Below, in pieces: positions 7,785 through 17,478 of a DNA stretch of 64,000 nucleotides (position 1 is its first letter; each line of letters starts with the position of its first letter). Under the pieces are notes generated by a model, which worked only from the letters and a program-made list of their open reading frames with translations, had not been told where the DNA came from and searched no databases. The position numbers were made by a program, and so were the translations under genes. This stretch comes from Devosia crocina (GTDB taxonomy: Bacteria > Pseudomonadota > Alphaproteobacteria > Rhizobiales > Devosiaceae). Where the stretch lies: positions 186,001 through 250,000 of the forward strand of contig NZ_FPCK01000001.1 of the NCBI RefSeq assembly GCF_900116545.1, given 5' to 3'.

Positions 7785-9596
7785 ATGACCGATGAAGCCG
7801 TGCCCGCACAAGGCGCCAGCGAAAAAGCCGTTGCAGGTCTCAAGCTCCAGCCCAAGAAGCTCCAGCCATTGCGACGGCTCCTGCCCTTCATGCTGGCCTA
7901 TCCTGTCCGCCTCTCGCTCACTGTCCTTTTTCTTCTTGTCTCCGCGGTCACTTCGCTCGCCATTCCCGCAATGCTGGGCGGGGTAATCGACCAGGGCTTC
8001 ATCGAGCAGAACCTGGAAATGGTAGGACGCTATGGCGGGATCATCATCGCCATTGCCGCGGTCATGGCAGTTGCAAGCGGAGCGCGATTCTACTTCATCT
8101 CCGTCATTGGCGAGCGCGTCATCGCAGATCTGCGCCAAGCGGTGTTTTCCCATCTTCTGCGGCTCGATGCGCGTTATTTCGATACCAATCGCGTGGGCGA
8201 ATTGACGAGCCGTCTTAATGGCGACGTTGCCATTATCCGCGGCGCGGTGGGGTCGAGCTTTTCGCTGTTTCTGCGCTCCATGGTCACCATCATCGGTGCG
8301 CTGATCATGATGGTGCTGACAAGTCCTGTTCTGACCTTCGCCGTCGCTATTGCCGTTCCGGCCATTCTTCTGCCGGTCGTGGCCTATTCTCGGCGCCTAC
8401 GCGGCATGTCGCGCAAGACTCAGGATGCGCTGGCCGACCTCTCAGCAATGGCAACCGAAATGCTGGGCGCTACGCGCACGGTCAAGTCCTTTACTCAGGA
8501 AACAGTGCAAGCCAATCTCTACCAGGATCGGTCCGAGGCCAGTTATCGCGCCGAAGTGCGCCGGCTTGGAGCCCGCTCTATCCTCGTCTCGCTTGTCATT
8601 TTTCTTGGCACCTGCGCACTTGTCGGGCTTGTCTGGTGGGGCGCGCGCGCGGTTTTCGACGGTTCGGTCACTGCAGGACAGCTGGCCCAGTTCATGGTCT
8701 ATGCACTCATGGCGTCGGGCGCGCTGACCAATGTGTCCGAGGTCCTTGGCACCCTGCAATCGGTTGCTGGCTCGACCGAACGCCTAACCGAAATCCTTGA
8801 CACCAATGCTGCCATCGAAGACCCGGCCCGACCAGTTGCTCTTCCCGTACCGCCGCTTGGCACCGTCGAATTTGACAAAGTGAGCTTCAACTACGATCCC
8901 GCTGCGCCCGGTCTCGTGCTCGATCGGGTGAGCTTTGCCGTTGCCAAGGGCGAGACCGTGGCACTCGTCGGTCCTTCCGGTTCGGGAAAGTCGACGACGC
9001 TCTCTCTTCTGCAGCGCTTTTATGACATCACGGGCGGCGCCATCCGTGTGGATGGCGTCGACATCCGCGATGTGCGGCTCACCGATCTGCGAAAACGTTT
9101 TGCCTATGTTGAACAGGAGCCGACCATTTTCGCCGGCTCGATTGCCGACAATATCCGCTTCGGCAAACCAGATGCCTCGAATGACGAAGTGGAAGCAGCC
9201 GCTCGCGCGGCGCTGGTCCACGATTTTGTGCTGGATCTGCCAAAGGGCTACGACACGATCGTTGGGGAGCGTGGCGTAATGCTGTCGGGCGGACAAAAGC
9301 AGCGCCTGGCGATTGCCCGTGCCATTCTCAAGAACGCGCCCATCCTCTTGCTCGACGAGGCGACCTCGGCGCTCGATGCTCAGAGCGAACGGCTTGTGCA
9401 GCAGGCGCTCGAACACTTGATGGCGGGCCGGACCACGCTTGTGATCGCCCACCGCCTCGCCACTATCCGCGATGCCAACAATATCCTTGTGCTTGAAGGC
9501 GGCCAGATCATCGACCAGGGCACGCATGCCGAACTGGTGAGCAAAGGCGGCCGCTATGCGGAACTGGCCAAGCTCCAGTTCCGGGGCGACGAATAG
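7785..9596 (+). CDS. ABC exporter half-transporter (MsbA/multidrug type)
   Basis: This 603-residue protein fuses a six-helix type I exporter membrane domain (about residues 35-325) to an ATPase domain (about 360-595). The ATPase has Walker A GPSGSGKS, signature LSGGQKQR, Walker B ILLLDEATSALD and the switch histidine in VIAHRLAT. Such half-transporters work as homodimers that export lipids, drugs or peptides across the inner membrane. The substrate cannot be read from sequence. I chose the ATG giving MTDEAVPAQG; the open frame upstream is arginine-rich and untypical. Confidence 0.92.
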   Translation: MTDEAVPAQGASEKAVAGLKLQPKKLQPLRRLLPFMLAYPVRLSLTVLFLLVSAVTSLAIPAMLGGVIDQGFIEQNLEMVGRYGGIIIAIAAVMAVASGARFYFISVIGERVIADLRQAVFSHLLRLDARYFDTNRVGELTSRLNGDVAIIRGAVGSSFSLFLRSMVTIIGALIMMVLTSPVLTFAVAIAVPAILLPVVAYSRRLRGMSRKTQDALADLSAMATEMLGATRTVKSFTQETVQANLYQDRSEASYRAEVRRLGARSILVSLVIFLGTCALVGLVWWGARAVFDGSVTAGQLAQFMVYALMASGALTNVSEVLGTLQSVAGSTERLTEILDTNAAIEDPARPVALPVPPLGTVEFDKVSFNYDPAAPGLVLDRVSFAVAKGETVALVGPSGSGKSTTLSLLQRFYDITGGAIRVDGVDIRDVRLTDLRKRFAYVEQEPTIFAGSIADNIRFGKPDASNDEVEAAARAALVHDFVLDLPKGYDTIVGERGVMLSGGQKQRLAIARAILKNAPILLLDEATSALDAQSERLVQQALEHLMAGRTTLVIAHRLATIRDANNILVLEGGQIIDQGTHAELVSKGGRYAELAKLQFRGDE

Positions 9597-9682
9597 GGCT
9601 GGGTCCTCACACGAATGCGTCAAACTGTTGTCAACCATTCTGCCTAACCCTGATGCTGGATAGCGCATCAGCGGAGGCGATT

Positions 9683-9973
9683 ATGTTTGTTCTTACCCGG
9701 CGTTTTTACTCGATCCTGCCCCTCGCATGGCTCGCGGCAGGGCTCGTGGACAGCCTCGCACTGCTCATGCTGCCTTCGCTGATGCTGCTGGGCTGGCTCA
9801 TCCGGCGCCATCTGCGCATCGTGGGGCTTGTTGGTGTCACGCCATGGGCAAGCGTGGGGTTTGCGCGCCATGTGACGGTTGAAGACCTTCTGCGCCTTGC
9901 CGGCTGGACTGCGCTGAGCCCTCTGCCGTTTCTTGCCGGTCTGCAGATACGGCAATTGCTCTTGCCAGGCTGA
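9683..9973 (+). CDS. Small membrane protein, unknown
   Basis: A 96-residue product with a hydrophobic N-terminal half (LAWLAAGLVDSLALLMLPSL, near residues 13-40) and a second weaker hydrophobic stretch at residues 70-95. The ATG has the ribosome-binding sequence GCGGAGG six bases upstream; the in-frame ATG at 9653 has none. No family recognised. It stands alone between the ABC exporter and pgk. Confidence 0.55.
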   Translation: MFVLTRRFYSILPLAWLAAGLVDSLALLMLPSLMLLGWLIRRHLRIVGLVGVTPWASVGFARHVTVEDLLRLAGWTALSPLPFLAGLQIRQLLLPG

Positions 9974-10057
9974 CAGTTTTTTCGCACCAGCGCTTTCCCG
10001 ATCAGCCCGCCTCTGCTAGGCCATGACGCACGTTTCGTGAGTTTTCGGAGCCCGGCC

Positions 10058-11260
10058 ATGACCGCCCATTTCAAGACCCTTGATGAACTCGATCTCGACG
10101 GCAAGGTCGTGCTGCTGCGGGCCGATCTCAACGTGCCGGTGGCGGATGGCAAGGTGAGCGACGCAACGCGCATCGAGCGGCTTCTGCCCACCATGCGCGC
10201 TATCATGCGCCATGATGGCAAGGTCGTGCTGCTCAGCCATTTCGGCCGCCCCAAGGGCAAGGTCGATCCCGAATTCTCGCTCGAACAGGTCTGCTCCGCC
10301 GTGGCCGACGTTACCGGTCACCCGGTCGGTTTCGTTGCGACGGACTGGGAAGATGTAGGCGCCGCCCGGCAGGCGATCGAGGAGGCGCCTGCAGGCTCGA
10401 TCCTGGTGCTTGAAAACACCCGCTTCCACCCGGGCGAAGAGGCCAACAATCCAGAGCTTGCGCAGCGCATGGCCAGTCTCGGCGATGTCTATGTGAACGA
10501 CGCTTTCTCGGCCGCCCACCGCGCCCATGCCTCGACGGAAGGCGTAGCCCATCTTCTGCCCGCTGCTGCCGGACTTGCCATGCAGGCCGAACTCGAAGCG
10601 CTCGAGGCGGGTCTCGGTAAGCCAAAGAAGCCCGTTGTCGCCATCGTCGGCGGCGCCAAGGTGTCCTCCAAGATCGATCTTCTGGAAAACCTCGTGACCA
10701 AGGTCGATGGCCTCGTGATCGGCGGCGGCATGGCTAACACATTCCTTTTCGCCCAGGGCCATGGCGTCGGCAAGTCGCTCTGCGAAAAGGATCTCGCGGA
10801 CACCGCACGCCGCATCATGGACAAGGCCGACAAGGCCAATTGCGCTATCATCCTGCCGGTCGACGCGGTCGTTTCCTGGCACTTCAAGGCCAATTCGCCG
10901 ACGCGTCTCTACGGCGTCGACGCCATCGATCCCGATGGCATGATCCTCGATGTCGGCCCACAGTCGATCGAGCGCATCAACGGCGCCATCGACGATGCTC
11001 ACACCATCATCTGGAATGGCCCGGTCGGCGCCTTCGAAATGGAGCCGTTCGATGCCGGTACCGTCGCCATCGCCAAGCACGTGGCCAAGCGAACCCATGA
11101 CGGCCACCTGATTTCGGTTGCTGGAGGCGGGGACACCGTCAGCGCCCTCGCCCATGCCGGGGTCAAGGACGCTTTGACCTATGTGTCGACGGCTGGTGGC
11201 GCTTTCCTCGAATGGATGGAAGGCAAGCCGCTTCCGGGTGTCGAAGCTCTCAAGAAATAG
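10058..11260 (+). CDS. pgk: Phosphoglycerate kinase
   Basis: The 400-residue enzyme carries the PGK signature [12 protein letters not shown] near residue 14, the substrate-binding SHFGRPKG, the nucleotide-binding GGAKVSSKI and the C-terminal GGGDTVSAL. It transfers phosphate from 1,3-bisphosphoglycerate to ADP in cytoplasmic glycolysis, reversed in gluconeogenesis. Length is normal. I chose the second ATG ([16 protein letters not shown]), which matches family N-termini, over the one at 10037. No gapdh or fba gene is adjacent. Confidence 0.97.
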   Translation: MTAHFKTLDELDLDGKVVLLRADLNVPVADGKVSDATRIERLLPTMRAIMRHDGKVVLLSHFGRPKGKVDPEFSLEQVCSAVADVTGHPVGFVATDWEDVGAARQAIEEAPAGSILVLENTRFHPGEEANNPELAQRMASLGDVYVNDAFSAAHRAHASTEGVAHLLPAAAGLAMQAELEALEAGLGKPKKPVVAIVGGAKVSSKIDLLENLVTKVDGLVIGGGMANTFLFAQGHGVGKSLCEKDLADTARRIMDKADKANCAIILPVDAVVSWHFKANSPTRLYGVDAIDPDGMILDVGPQSIERINGAIDDAHTIIWNGPVGAFEMEPFDAGTVAIAKHVAKRTHDGHLISVAGGGDTVSALAHAGVKDALTYVSTAGGAFLEWMEGKPLPGVEALKK

Positions 11261-11349
11261 GCGCTTGCAGCGCACACAAATCTGCCATCAGACATTTGCG
11301 CCCGGACAGGGAAGCGCCTATATCTCAATTGCTGCCCGGCGCGTGAGGA

Positions 11350-11507
11350 CATTCATATCCCCGGGGCCTTAATCGATCCTAAGGGAGCTGTCCCTGACCG
11401 GGCCCGTGGGCTCGGACATACGGCGCCCACCTACGTGAGTAGGTTCCCGGGATCGACATTCCCACGGCCAGGGCGGCACTCTGATTATCGGGTCCGGAGA
11501 CATATCG
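11350..11507 (+). ncRNA. ssrS: 6S RNA (ssrS), alphaproteobacterial type
   Basis: The space between pgk and the 5-formyl-THF cyclo-ligase gene folds into the 6S rod. A terminal stem pairs the CCGGGGCC region at the 5' end with GGGTCCGG at the 3' end. An internal stem CCGTGGG (near 11405) pairs with CCCACGG (near 11460). Between them the segment GGACATACGGCGCCCACCTA leads into the hairpin CCTAC-GTGA-GTAGG. 6S RNA mimics an open promoter and sequesters sigma70-type RNA polymerase. Its place immediately upstream of the cyclo-ligase gene is conserved from E. coli (ssrS-ygfA). Ends are approximate. Confidence 0.8.
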
Positions 11508-11510
11508 CGC

Positions 11511-12098
11511 ATGGGGGAAGATGGAGCCGAGGTGCTCAAATCCGCCCTGCGCAAGCAAGCTCTTGCCCGCCGCGCCGGACTCGATCCCGACTTCCGCTTG
11601 GACGCGGCGCAGTCCGCTTCATTTCATTTCTTCGATAAGATCGCCTTTGGCCCCGAAGATGCAGTTGCCGGCTATTGGGCTATCCGGGACGAGATCGATT
11701 GCCAGCCGATCCTTGTGCGTCTGCTCGAATGCGGACAAACCGTCATTCTGCCGGTGGTGACCGATGCCGGCGCGCCCCTCGAGATGCGCGTCTGGGCGCC
11801 GGACGCCCCGCTCTATGAAGCAGGTTTTGGGACTCTCGCCCCTTCCGAGCTTGCCCCGCGGCGCGATCCCGATCTGATCCTCGTGCCGCTCGTCGGCTAT
11901 GACAGCGCCGGCACGCGCCTTGGATACGGGGGCGGCTACTATGATCGCACCCTGGCGCATTTGCCGAGACGTCCCTTGCTGGTGGGCCTTGCCTACTCGG
12001 CCCAGCGTCTCGATCATATACCGCGCGAAGCTCACGATATGCCGCTCGACGCCGTGGTGACCGAGGAAGGCGTTCAGTTCTTTGGAGAGCGTTCTTGA
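11511..12098 (+). CDS. 5-formyltetrahydrofolate cyclo-ligase
   Basis: A 195-residue enzyme with the family signature GYGGGYYDRTL near residue 142 and the N-terminal substrate-binding region LRKQALARRAG. It converts 5-formyl-THF to 5,10-methenyl-THF using ATP. It follows the 6S RNA directly, as ygfA/fau does in E. coli, so the two may be processed from one transcript. The start could be the given ATG or the GTG about eight codons on (VLKSALRKQ). Its stop overlaps the next gene's TTG start by three bases. Confidence 0.93.
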   Translation: MGEDGAEVLKSALRKQALARRAGLDPDFRLDAAQSASFHFFDKIAFGPEDAVAGYWAIRDEIDCQPILVRLLECGQTVILPVVTDAGAPLEMRVWAPDAPLYEAGFGTLAPSELAPRRDPDLILVPLVGYDSAGTRLGYGGGYYDRTLAHLPRRPLLVGLAYSAQRLDHIPREAHDMPLDAVVTEEGVQFFGERS

Positions 12099-12910
12099 GA
12101 TTTCTGTTTCTGGGTGATGTCATGGGACGCGCCGGCCGCGATGCCATCAGCGAGCGCCTGCCGGGCCTAGTGTCCAACTATGGCTTTGATTTCGTTGTCA
12201 TCAACGGCGAAAATGCCAGCCATGGCCGTGGCCTGACCGAGCCACACTTTCGCGCCTTGCGCGATGCCGGGGCCGACATTGTCACGCTGGGTGATCACGC
12301 CTTCGACCAGCGCGAAACGATCAGCTTCATCGAGCGTGAGCCGACACTGGTGCGGCCGCTCAATTATCCGCCCGGGACACCCGGCCGCGGCGCAATGATG
12401 GTCGAGGGGCGCAATGGTCATCGTGTTCTGGTGGTCAACGCGCTGGGCCGTGTCTTCATGCAGCCGGTCGATGATCCGTTCCGCGCCATCGAGGCGGCTC
12501 TGGCGGCGGCACCGCTGGGCGAAGTGGTCGATGCCGTGATCGTCGATTTCCACACCGAAGCGACCTCGGAAATTCAGGCCATGGGGCATTTCCTCGATGG
12601 CCGGGCTTCGCTCGTTGTGGGCACCCATACCCATATCCCGACCGCCGATCATCGGATCTTGCGAGGCGGTACCGCTTTCATGGCCGACGCTGGCATGTGC
12701 GGCGATTTTGATTCCATCATTGGCACGGAAACCGATGAGCCGCTTAATCGCTTCCTGACCGGCATCCCCAATGGGCGGTTCACGCCCGCCGAGGGCGAAG
12801 CGACGCTGTGCGGGGTTGCGGTCGAGACCGATCCCAAGACCGGACTTGCACGCAAGGTATTGCCGGTGCGCGTCGGCGGTTCGCTGGGCCAGGCTCTGCC
12901 TGAACTCTAG
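12095..12910 (+). CDS. YmdB-type metallophosphoesterase (TIGR00282 family)
   Basis: A 271-residue calcineurin-like phosphodiesterase with [14 protein letters not shown] at the N-terminus, the metal motif [19 protein letters not shown] and the C-terminal histidine motif [14 protein letters not shown]. Bacillus YmdB hydrolyses 2',3'-cyclic nucleotides and affects biofilm decisions. The start is TTG, overlapping the previous stop in TTGA, which predicts translational coupling. Genes of this family often follow the formyl-THF ligase gene in Hyphomicrobiales. Confidence 0.93.
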   Translation: MRFLFLGDVMGRAGRDAISERLPGLVSNYGFDFVVINGENASHGRGLTEPHFRALRDAGADIVTLGDHAFDQRETISFIEREPTLVRPLNYPPGTPGRGAMMVEGRNGHRVLVVNALGRVFMQPVDDPFRAIEAALAAAPLGEVVDAVIVDFHTEATSEIQAMGHFLDGRASLVVGTHTHIPTADHRILRGGTAFMADAGMCGDFDSIIGTETDEPLNRFLTGIPNGRFTPAEGEATLCGVAVETDPKTGLARKVLPVRVGGSLGQALPEL

Positions 12911-13104
12911 CCAAAAGAGCCTTCCATCTCACCTCCTCTGTCAGGTGTAGGACGAACTTGCCGTGGGCTCACCCTCGCTTCCGCACACGCGGTGCCTTCC
13001 AACCTCTTCTCGAACGGAAGGCCTGCCGGGGGTATCCGCCACCCTTCCATTTTCCGTTTCTGCCCCCTATAAGCCCTTCAAATTCAGACATTCCGAGGTT
13101 CCGA

Positions 13105-13851
13105 ATGGCAGGCCATTCCCACGCCAAGAACATCATGCACCGCAAGGGCAAGTCGGACGCGATCCGCTCCAAGATCTTTTCCAAGCTCGCGCGCGAAATC
13201 ACCGTGGCGGCCAAGATGGGGCAGCCAGATCCTGCCTTCAATCCGCGCCTGCGCCTTGCCATTGCCAATGCGCGTGCCCAGTCCATGCCCAAGGACAATA
13301 TCGAGCGCGCCGTGAAGAAGGCCGCCGGTGGCGATGCAGAGAACTATGATGAAATCCGCTACGAAGGCTACGGCCCGGGCGGAGTTGCCGTTATCGTGGA
13401 AGCGCTAACCGACAATCGCAATCGCACCGCTTCCAATGTGCGCTCCTATTTCTCCAAGAATGGCGGCGCTCTGGGTGAAACCGGTTCGGTCGGCTTCATG
13501 TTCGATCGCGTCGGCGAGATCACCTATCCGGCAAGCGCGGGCTCGGAAGACAAGGTCATGGAAGCGGCGATCGAAGCCGGTGCCGACGATGTCGAGAGCG
13601 ATGAAGACGGCCACTATATCTACACCGCCTTTGAAGCCATGGTCGACGTGGCTGCCGAGCTTGAAAAGGTACTTGGCGAAGCCGAGGGCGTGAAGGCCAT
13701 TTGGCGCCCGCAGAACCAGACCCCGATCGATGCTGACAAGGGCGCAACCCTGATGAAGCTGATCGCGACGCTCGAAGAGGATGACGACGTCCAGAACGTC
13801 TATTCCAACTTCGATATGAGCGAGGAAGACGCCGCCAAGCTGGCCGGCTAA
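13105..13851 (+). CDS. YebC/PmpR family translation or transcription regulator
   Basis: The 248-residue product starts [19 protein letters not shown], the hallmark of the YebC family, and keeps the conserved [20 protein letters not shown] segment near residue 90. YebC proteins were described as DNA-binding regulators; more recent work on the family describes a role at ribosomes stalled on proline-rich stretches. The frame is open further upstream, but the family start is unambiguous. In many alphaproteobacteria yebC lies next to ruvC, as here, with one unrelated gene between them. Confidence 0.95.
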   Translation: MAGHSHAKNIMHRKGKSDAIRSKIFSKLAREITVAAKMGQPDPAFNPRLRLAIANARAQSMPKDNIERAVKKAAGGDAENYDEIRYEGYGPGGVAVIVEALTDNRNRTASNVRSYFSKNGGALGETGSVGFMFDRVGEITYPASAGSEDKVMEAAIEAGADDVESDEDGHYIYTAFEAMVDVAAELEKVLGEAEGVKAIWRPQNQTPIDADKGATLMKLIATLEEDDDVQNVYSNFDMSEEDAAKLAG

Positions 13852-13939
13852 GGGCGCTACTCGCCGTCTGGACAAGCATCAGCCCCTCGGGTTTTGCCTG
13901 AGGGCCTCTGCCGCACAGCGGTGACGGCTCTGCGCTGTC

Positions 13940-14722
13940 CTAGGCCGATCGCCTGAACTGCACGGGCGGCTGATCCAGTGTATGCACAATCACGGCCTGG
14001 TTCCTGCCCGAATGCTTGGCGCCATAGAGCCGCTGGTCCGCGATGCGGAAGAGCTCGGCGAAATCGGTCTTGTCTGCGAACACCGCACCCCCGATGCTGA
14101 CGGTCAGAGCATAAGGCTGGCCGCGCGGCGCAAATTGCGCCAGTTGCACGACACGTCTGATGCGCTCGGCAGCCAGTTCGGCACCGGACTGATCGATATG
14201 GGGCATGAACACGCCGAATTCCTCGCCACCCATGCGACCGATGAGGTCGCCTGGCTTGAGGACTGAGCGAATGGACCGCGCGAGAATAGTCAGGGCCTCG
14301 TCTCCACAATCGTGCCCGTAAAGGTCGTTGATGGCCTTGAAATTGTCCGCGTCGATTATCAGCAGCGCGCCCATGCTCACTGGGTGATCGTCAGCAAGAA
14401 TGGTTTCGACGCGCGCCGTGAACGCACCGCGATTGAGACATGATGTAAGGCTATCGGTTCGCGCCACCAGCCCAAGCTTGCGATTGGTGATGGCAAGGCC
14501 ACGCAGGCGCATCGACAAATAGAAGAACAGCGGAATGGCCAGCAGCAGCGGCAGGATCGTTGCCGAAATCAGCGCCCGTCGCAGCGCCTCGGCTCCAAGA
14601 TCCGAGAACGTCAGCGCGTTCCAGACAAGCGATACGATGACGCAGGCGATGGGTCCGAACACGGTCCATTTCGCGACGCTGGACCAGCTTTGCAAAGATG
14701 CAACCGTGCGTGGAGATGTCAT
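13940..14722 (-). CDS. Membrane-bound diguanylate cyclase (GGDEF)
   Basis: The 260-residue protein has two N-terminal membrane helices (about residues 20-40 and 50-70) and then a GGDEF domain. The active loop RMGGEEFGVFMP is intact, as are DADNFKAIND and GHDCGDEAL. It should make cyclic di-GMP. The inhibitory I-site (RxxD five residues before GGEEF) reads KPGD, so allosteric product inhibition may be weakened. There is no sensor domain beyond the short membrane part. It is transcribed convergently with yebC and inserted between yebC and ruvC. Confidence 0.92.
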   Translation of the reverse strand: MTSPRTVASLQSWSSVAKWTVFGPIACVIVSLVWNALTFSDLGAEALRRALISATILPLLLAIPLFFYLSMRLRGLAITNRKLGLVARTDSLTSCLNRGAFTARVETILADDHPVSMGALLIIDADNFKAINDLYGHDCGDEALTILARSIRSVLKPGDLIGRMGGEEFGVFMPHIDQSGAELAAERIRRVVQLAQFAPRGQPYALTVSIGGAVFADKTDFAELFRIADQRLYGAKHSGRNQAVIVHTLDQPPVQFRRSA

Positions 14723-15206
14723 GTCGGCACCCTGATAAAGTTTGAAGCGGCGTAGTCGAGGTCGTTGGTATCAGCAGGCAGAGCGGCTAGGCGCTTGGCT
14801 CCACACTGTGAATGCAGAGAGACTGACGCTCTTTTCGCGCCTCAGCGTGTTGGACGCTGCAAGACTTCTTTTTCGCCGGCCGATCCAGGGCAGGTATCGG
14901 CTCGAACTTTGGGGATGCGGATTGTAGGAAATACGAAGCGATTGCCGCATAAGAGAGCGCAGCTGCGCCCGCTGTTGAAGCTGTCGTGCGAATAATCCAA
15001 AGCCACGTCTGCTTCGGTAGCGCGGTTGCTATACCGGTCATCGTGAATCATTGTCCCTGCGTCCCAGAAGCAAAGTAGAAGTACGAATGTGAATTCCGGG
15101 TTTCCCGGTTGGGTAAATTTTGACTTATCCTCCTGCTGTTGCTCGAAGTTTCTGTTTTGTTCACATTGTGCTTGGTAGCATGAGCCAAGCTGTTACAAGG
15201 TAGGCC
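14723..15206. other. Intergenic stretch without a convincing gene
   Basis: This 484-base gap separates the divergent diguanylate cyclase and ruvC genes and should hold both promoters. One minus-strand frame (14787-15041, 84 codons) has a hydrophobic helix (STAGAAALSYAAIASYFL) and could encode a small membrane protein, but its ribosome-binding site is weak and it resembles nothing I know. No RNA structure or known operator was recognised. Confidence 0.5.
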
Positions 15207-15713
15207 ATGAGCAAACCCGTTCGAATCATCGGCATCGATCCCGGGCTCCGCCGCTGCGGCTGGGGCATTGTCGATGCCAAGGATAATCGCCTGAGCTATG
15301 TCGCGGCGGGTACCGTCACCCCGCCGATCGATGGTCTTCTGGCCGATCGCCTGGCTGCGCTTGCAGCTGGTCTCAAGGACATCCTTGCCCAGTTTAATCC
15401 TGATGAAGCGGCGGTCGAAGAAACCTTCGTCAATTCGGGACCTCGCTCCGCGCTTATTCTTGGCCAGGCGCGTGGCGTTGCGCTGGTCACTCCGGCACAA
15501 GCTGGGCTTTATGTGGCCGAGTACGCTACGAACCTTGTTAAAAAATCCGTCGTGGGCACCGGCCACGCCGAAAAGAAGCAGGTGGAACTGATGGTGCGCA
15601 CGCTGCTGCCCGCTGCCGATTTCAAGGGCGCGGACGCGGCCGACGCGCTGGCCGTGGCGATCTGCCATGCTCATCACCGCGTCTCGGCCAAGCGCATGGG
15701 AGCTCTTGTATGA
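15207..15713 (+). CDS. ruvC: Holliday junction endodeoxyribonuclease RuvC
   Basis: A 168-residue resolvase with the acidic catalytic residues in [12 protein letters not shown] (residue 10 region), AAVEETFVN (residue 70 region) and [17 protein letters not shown] near the C-terminus. RuvC cuts Holliday junctions held by RuvAB during recombinational repair. Length is normal. Its stop overlaps the ruvA ATG by four bases (ATGA), showing an operon. Confidence 0.97.
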   Translation: MSKPVRIIGIDPGLRRCGWGIVDAKDNRLSYVAAGTVTPPIDGLLADRLAALAAGLKDILAQFNPDEAAVEETFVNSGPRSALILGQARGVALVTPAQAGLYVAEYATNLVKKSVVGTGHAEKKQVELMVRTLLPAADFKGADAADALAVAICHAHHRVSAKRMGALV

Positions 15714-16327
15714 TCGGCAAGCTCAAGGGGCTCGTGGATAGCTTTGGCGACGACTGGGTGCTGATCGACTGCGGCGGCGTCTGCTATGAGGTGCACTGTT
15801 CCTCGCGCACGCTCCAGTCCCTGCCAAGGGTGGGCGAGGCAGCGGTGGTTTTTATCGAGACTATCCTCCGCGAGGATCTGATCCGGCTCTATGGCTTCGC
15901 CTCGGAGGCGGAAAAGTCCTGGTTTCTGCTGCTGACCACTGTCCAGGGCGTCGGCTCCCGCGTTGCGCTTGCCATTCTTTCGGTGCTGACGCCCTCCGAG
16001 CTTTCGAGCGCGGTTGCTCTTCAGGATAAAGCCATGGTCGGTCGCGCCAATGGCGTTGGGCCAAAACTGGCCGTGCGCATCGTCACCGAACTCAAGGGCA
16101 AGGTGCCGGCTATTGGTGCTGTCGACGCCGGCACGCTTGGCCTTCAAACCGCTCTGGGCGAAGGCGCCGCCACTTCCAACGTCGCTGATGCCGTCTCGGC
16201 GCTCACCAATCTCGGCTATTCCAGCGCCCAGGCGTCCGCTGCCCTCGCACGGGTGGTGGCGCGGGAAGGCGACGACACACCTACCGAGAAGCTGATCCGC
16301 CTTGGCTTGCGGGAGCTCAGCCAGTGA
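15710..16327 (+). CDS. ruvA: Holliday junction branch migration protein RuvA
   Basis: The 205-residue protein begins [20 protein letters not shown] (domain I) and has helix-hairpin-helix motifs in [15 protein letters not shown] and [15 protein letters not shown] (domain II). Domain III at the C-terminus ([16 protein letters not shown]) contacts RuvB. RuvA tetramers bind the four-way junction and load RuvB. It is coupled to ruvC by an ATGA overlap, and its stop overlaps the GTG of a 36-codon ORF. Confidence 0.97.
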   Translation: MIGKLKGLVDSFGDDWVLIDCGGVCYEVHCSSRTLQSLPRVGEAAVVFIETILREDLIRLYGFASEAEKSWFLLLTTVQGVGSRVALAILSVLTPSELSSAVALQDKAMVGRANGVGPKLAVRIVTELKGKVPAIGAVDAGTLGLQTALGEGAATSNVADAVSALTNLGYSSAQASAALARVVAREGDDTPTEKLIRLGLRELSQ

Positions 16328-16434
16328 CGTGCTTGTTCCGCAGTGAGCAAGTCGAATGCACGGTTGCCATTACCTTCGAGCGGAAGGCGCTGCGCCTGCC
16401 GCATATGACTGAATTCCGCGAGGCGCTCTTTTGA
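16324..16434 (+). CDS. 36-residue ORF sandwiched between ruvA and ruvB
   Basis: A GTG overlaps the ruvA stop as GTGA, and the frame runs 36 codons to a TGA that in turn overlaps the ruvB TTG start as TTGA. The peptide would start [18 protein letters not shown] and end MTEFREALF. The tight double overlap is the usual sign of translational coupling, so the ORF may carry ribosomes from ruvA to the weak TTG start of ruvB, whether or not the peptide is functional. No family recognised. Without it the gap between ruvA and ruvB would be unusually long. Confidence 0.45.
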   Translation: MTCLFRSEQVECTVAITFERKALRLPHMTEFREALF

Positions 16435-17474
16435 CTTCCCTTACCTCTGCCTCCGCCGGCCGTGACGAAAGTCTCGATGTGTCGCTGCGGCCCTCGGGAT
16501 TCACCGATTTCGTCGGCCAGGCCGATGCACGCGCCAATCTAGAAGTGTTCATCGAAGCGGCCAAGAAACGCGGCTCGGCGCTCGATCACGTGCTGTTTGT
16601 TGGCCCGCCCGGCCTTGGCAAGACAACCCTGGCACAGATCATCGCCAAGGAGCTCGGCGTCGGTTTCCGCGCCACCTCCGGCCCGGTCATCGCCAAGGCT
16701 GGCGATCTCGCTGCGCTCCTGACCAATCTCGAAGAGCGCGACGTTCTTTTCATCGATGAAATCCACCGGCTCAATCCTGCGATCGAGGAAGTGCTCTATC
16801 CCGCCATGGAGGATTTCCAGCTCGATCTCATCATCGGGGAGGGGCCTGCCGCGCGCTCTGTGCGCATCGACCTCGCCAAATTCACGCTTGTCGGTGCCAC
16901 CACCCGGGCAGGGCTTTTGACCACACCCTTGCGCGATCGGTTCGGCATACCCGTGCGCCTCAATTTTTACACGCCGCAGGAACTGGTGAAGATCGTCACC
17001 CGCGGCGCCCGGCTCATGGGCACGCCCATGGCGCCTGACGGTGCTCTCGAGATCGCCCGCCGCTCCCGCGGCACGCCACGCATCGCCGGGCGCCTCCTGC
17101 GCCGTGTCATCGATTTCGCCATTGTCGAAGGCGCAGACGAGGTCGACGCGAGACTTGCGGATAAGGCGCTCTTGCGGCTCGATGTGGATGCGCGCGGGCT
17201 CGACCAGCTCGACCGCCGCTATCTCAACACCATCGCCGATTTCTACAATGGCGGCCCCGTCGGCATCGAAACCATTGCCGCCGCCCTGTCCGAGCCGCGC
17301 GACGCGATCGAGGAAATCGTCGAGCCCTATTTGCTGCAGCAAGGCTTTATCCAGCGCACCCCGCGTGGCCGCATGCTCACGGCCATTGCCTTTCAGCATC
17401 TGAACAAGGTCGTGCCGCAGGGCTTTGTGGGCTTGCAATCGAGCCTCTTCGAAGACGCGGAAGGCGAGGACTGA
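16431..17474 (+). CDS. ruvB: Holliday junction helicase motor RuvB
   Basis: A 347-residue AAA+ ATPase with [18 protein letters not shown], Walker [13 protein letters not shown], Walker [11 protein letters not shown], the sensor region GATTRAGLL and the C-terminal winged-helix DNA-binding domain ([14 protein letters not shown]). It drives branch migration with RuvA. The only start that keeps the family N-terminus is the TTG overlapping the small ORF; a later GTG would remove conserved residues. A weak GCGAGG lies about nine bases upstream. Confidence 0.97.
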   Translation: MTSLTSASAGRDESLDVSLRPSGFTDFVGQADARANLEVFIEAAKKRGSALDHVLFVGPPGLGKTTLAQIIAKELGVGFRATSGPVIAKAGDLAALLTNLEERDVLFIDEIHRLNPAIEEVLYPAMEDFQLDLIIGEGPAARSVRIDLAKFTLVGATTRAGLLTTPLRDRFGIPVRLNFYTPQELVKIVTRGARLMGTPMAPDGALEIARRSRGTPRIAGRLLRRVIDFAIVEGADEVDARLADKALLRLDVDARGLDQLDRRYLNTIADFYNGGPVGIETIAAALSEPRDAIEEIVEPYLLQQGFIQRTPRGRMLTAIAFQHLNKVVPQGFVGLQSSLFEDAEGED

Positions 17475-17478
17475 GCTC

